Assembly: GCA_964434955.1 (NCBI GenBank)
Contig: CAYSXI010000257.1
Coordinates: forward strand, 1 to 5,841
Reading direction: 5' to 3'
DNA from: JANQLU01 sp964434955
GTDB taxonomy: Bacteria > Planctomycetota > Planctomycetia > Pirellulales > Pirellulaceae
DNA length: 5,841 bases
The position numbers were made by a program, and so were the translations under genes. Under the pieces are notes generated by a model that did not search any database, was not told the origin of the DNA, and saw only the letters and a program-made list of their open reading frames with translations. Shown piece after piece: positions 5,403 through 5,841 of this stretch (within the stretch, counting starts at the first letter, position 1; every line of letters starts with the position of its first letter).

Positions 5403-5744
5403 ATGACAGAAGAAATTGTTCAGGCCGAAATTGCCGAGCCCCAAATGGCCGGCGGAAAAAGTAGCATTGAGTTATCGATCGGGTTCTTTCCCCTGGCGTT
5501 TTTTCTTTTTGCCTGCAACCCCGTCGCCGAAATCAATGGAATTCGGCATCAGCTTGGATGGGGCAAGCACCTGTTTCACTTCCCACCCGGCGACTATCAC
5601 GTACGAATCTATTTTCACTATTTGTTCATGCCCGAATGTGGCAAAAATGAAGTGAGTTTTCGTTTGGATCCAGGTGCCCAACGGCGGGTCTCTTTCTATA
5701 TGTGGCCGCTAATGTTTGTCCCCGGACAGATGTCGGTCAGTTAA
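5403..5744 (+). CDS. Small PEGA-like beta-sandwich protein, function unknown
   Basis: The protein has 113 residues. The first 20 are acidic and probably flexible. From residue 36 it shows the pattern P-x-A-E-I-N-G...WGKHLFHFPPGDYHVRIYFHYLFMPECG (40-80), then NEVSFRLDPGAQRRVSFYMWPLMFVPGQMSV (82-112). The order 'ING...WG...F..PPG.Y.V.....YLFMP.CG......L.PG....V.FY' resembles PEGA-like or carboxypeptidase-regulatory-like domains, short beta-sandwich modules often found in actinobacterial and other proteins, sometimes fused to membrane segments. Here residues 27-39 (GFFPLAFFLFACN) are hydrophobic but short, so they may be a buried strand and not a membrane helix. No signal peptide is clear. The 37-base gap to the YjbR-like gene suggests a shared transcript. 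The binding partner is unknown. Confidence 0.7.
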   Translation: MTEEIVQAEIAEPQMAGGKSSIELSIGFFPLAFFLFACNPVAEINGIRHQLGWGKHLFHFPPGDYHVRIYFHYLFMPECGKNEVSFRLDPGAQRRVSFYMWPLMFVPGQMSVS

Positions 5745-5841
5745 TGACCCACCGGAAGGATCGGCAACGATCTCGTGCTTGATCAGCGAGCACTGGCCGC
5801 CATTTCTTGTTTGCGTGTATCGGATAACTCAATAAAATAAC
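5745..5841. other. Window end, no gene seen
   Basis: The last 97 bases hold no supported gene. A 5-bp hairpin, GTGCT (5775-5779) with AGCAC (5789-5793), has a 9-base loop and no T run, so it is not a convincing terminator. Confidence 0.4.

Noticed and set aside
5775..5793. Hairpin GTGCT...AGCAC as a possible terminator after the beta-sandwich gene
   Set aside because: Stem only 5 bp, loop 9 bases, and no T run follows.
1..5841. Possible defence island, mobile element or biosynthetic cluster
   Set aside because: No transposase, recombinase catalytic domain, nuclease, toxin, helicase, tRNA, att-like repeat or biosynthetic core enzyme was seen; the genes look like unrelated chromosomal genes.

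Overview
The window reads as ordinary chromosomal DNA of a planctomycete, most likely Pirellulales-like. This is inferred from protein families, not from a marker gene. The GC content is moderate, coding is dense with short gaps, and several proteins resemble small conserved hypotheticals that I associate with planctomycete genomes. These include a protein starting with an FDFFFPEQAQA-type motif, a four-helix membrane protein with an HDQ-TYSISPEYF motif, and a DUF4344 metallopeptidase-like secreted protein. No rRNA, tRNA, CRISPR array, insertion sequence, phage gene or plasmid gene is visible.

Layout. Seven genes run rightwards from 2 to 3993. They are the C-terminal part of a nitroreductase-family flavoprotein cut by the window edge, a 69-residue single-pass membrane protein, a 200-residue four-helix membrane protein whose start overlaps the previous stop (TGATG), a secreted 206-residue repeat protein with a double hydrophobic N-terminus, a 133-residue hypothetical protein, a 157-residue SRPBCC (START-like) protein, and an exported 279-residue DUF4344 protein with an HELAH motif. 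One leftward gene at 4204-4641 encodes a 145-residue basic protein built from two AP2-like strand-strand-helix units. It has a good ribosome binding site, a plausible promoter, and a textbook intrinsic terminator at 4074-4104 placed for that strand. After a divergent spacer of about 350 bases, two rightward genes follow: a YjbR/MmcQ-like protein (4994-5365) and a 113-residue PEGA-like beta-sandwich protein (5403-5744).

How the genes fit together. Only the 521-730 / 730-1332 pair has sequence support for joint expression, through the overlapping stop and start. The YjbR and beta-sandwich genes are 37 bases apart and could share a transcript. The other genes do not form a recognisable pathway. 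I do not see a defence, secretion, biosynthetic or mobile system. The items most worth a second look are the internal repeats in the secreted protein, the tandem AP2-like protein with its repeated hexamer over the promoter, and the cysteine-free DUF4344 protein.
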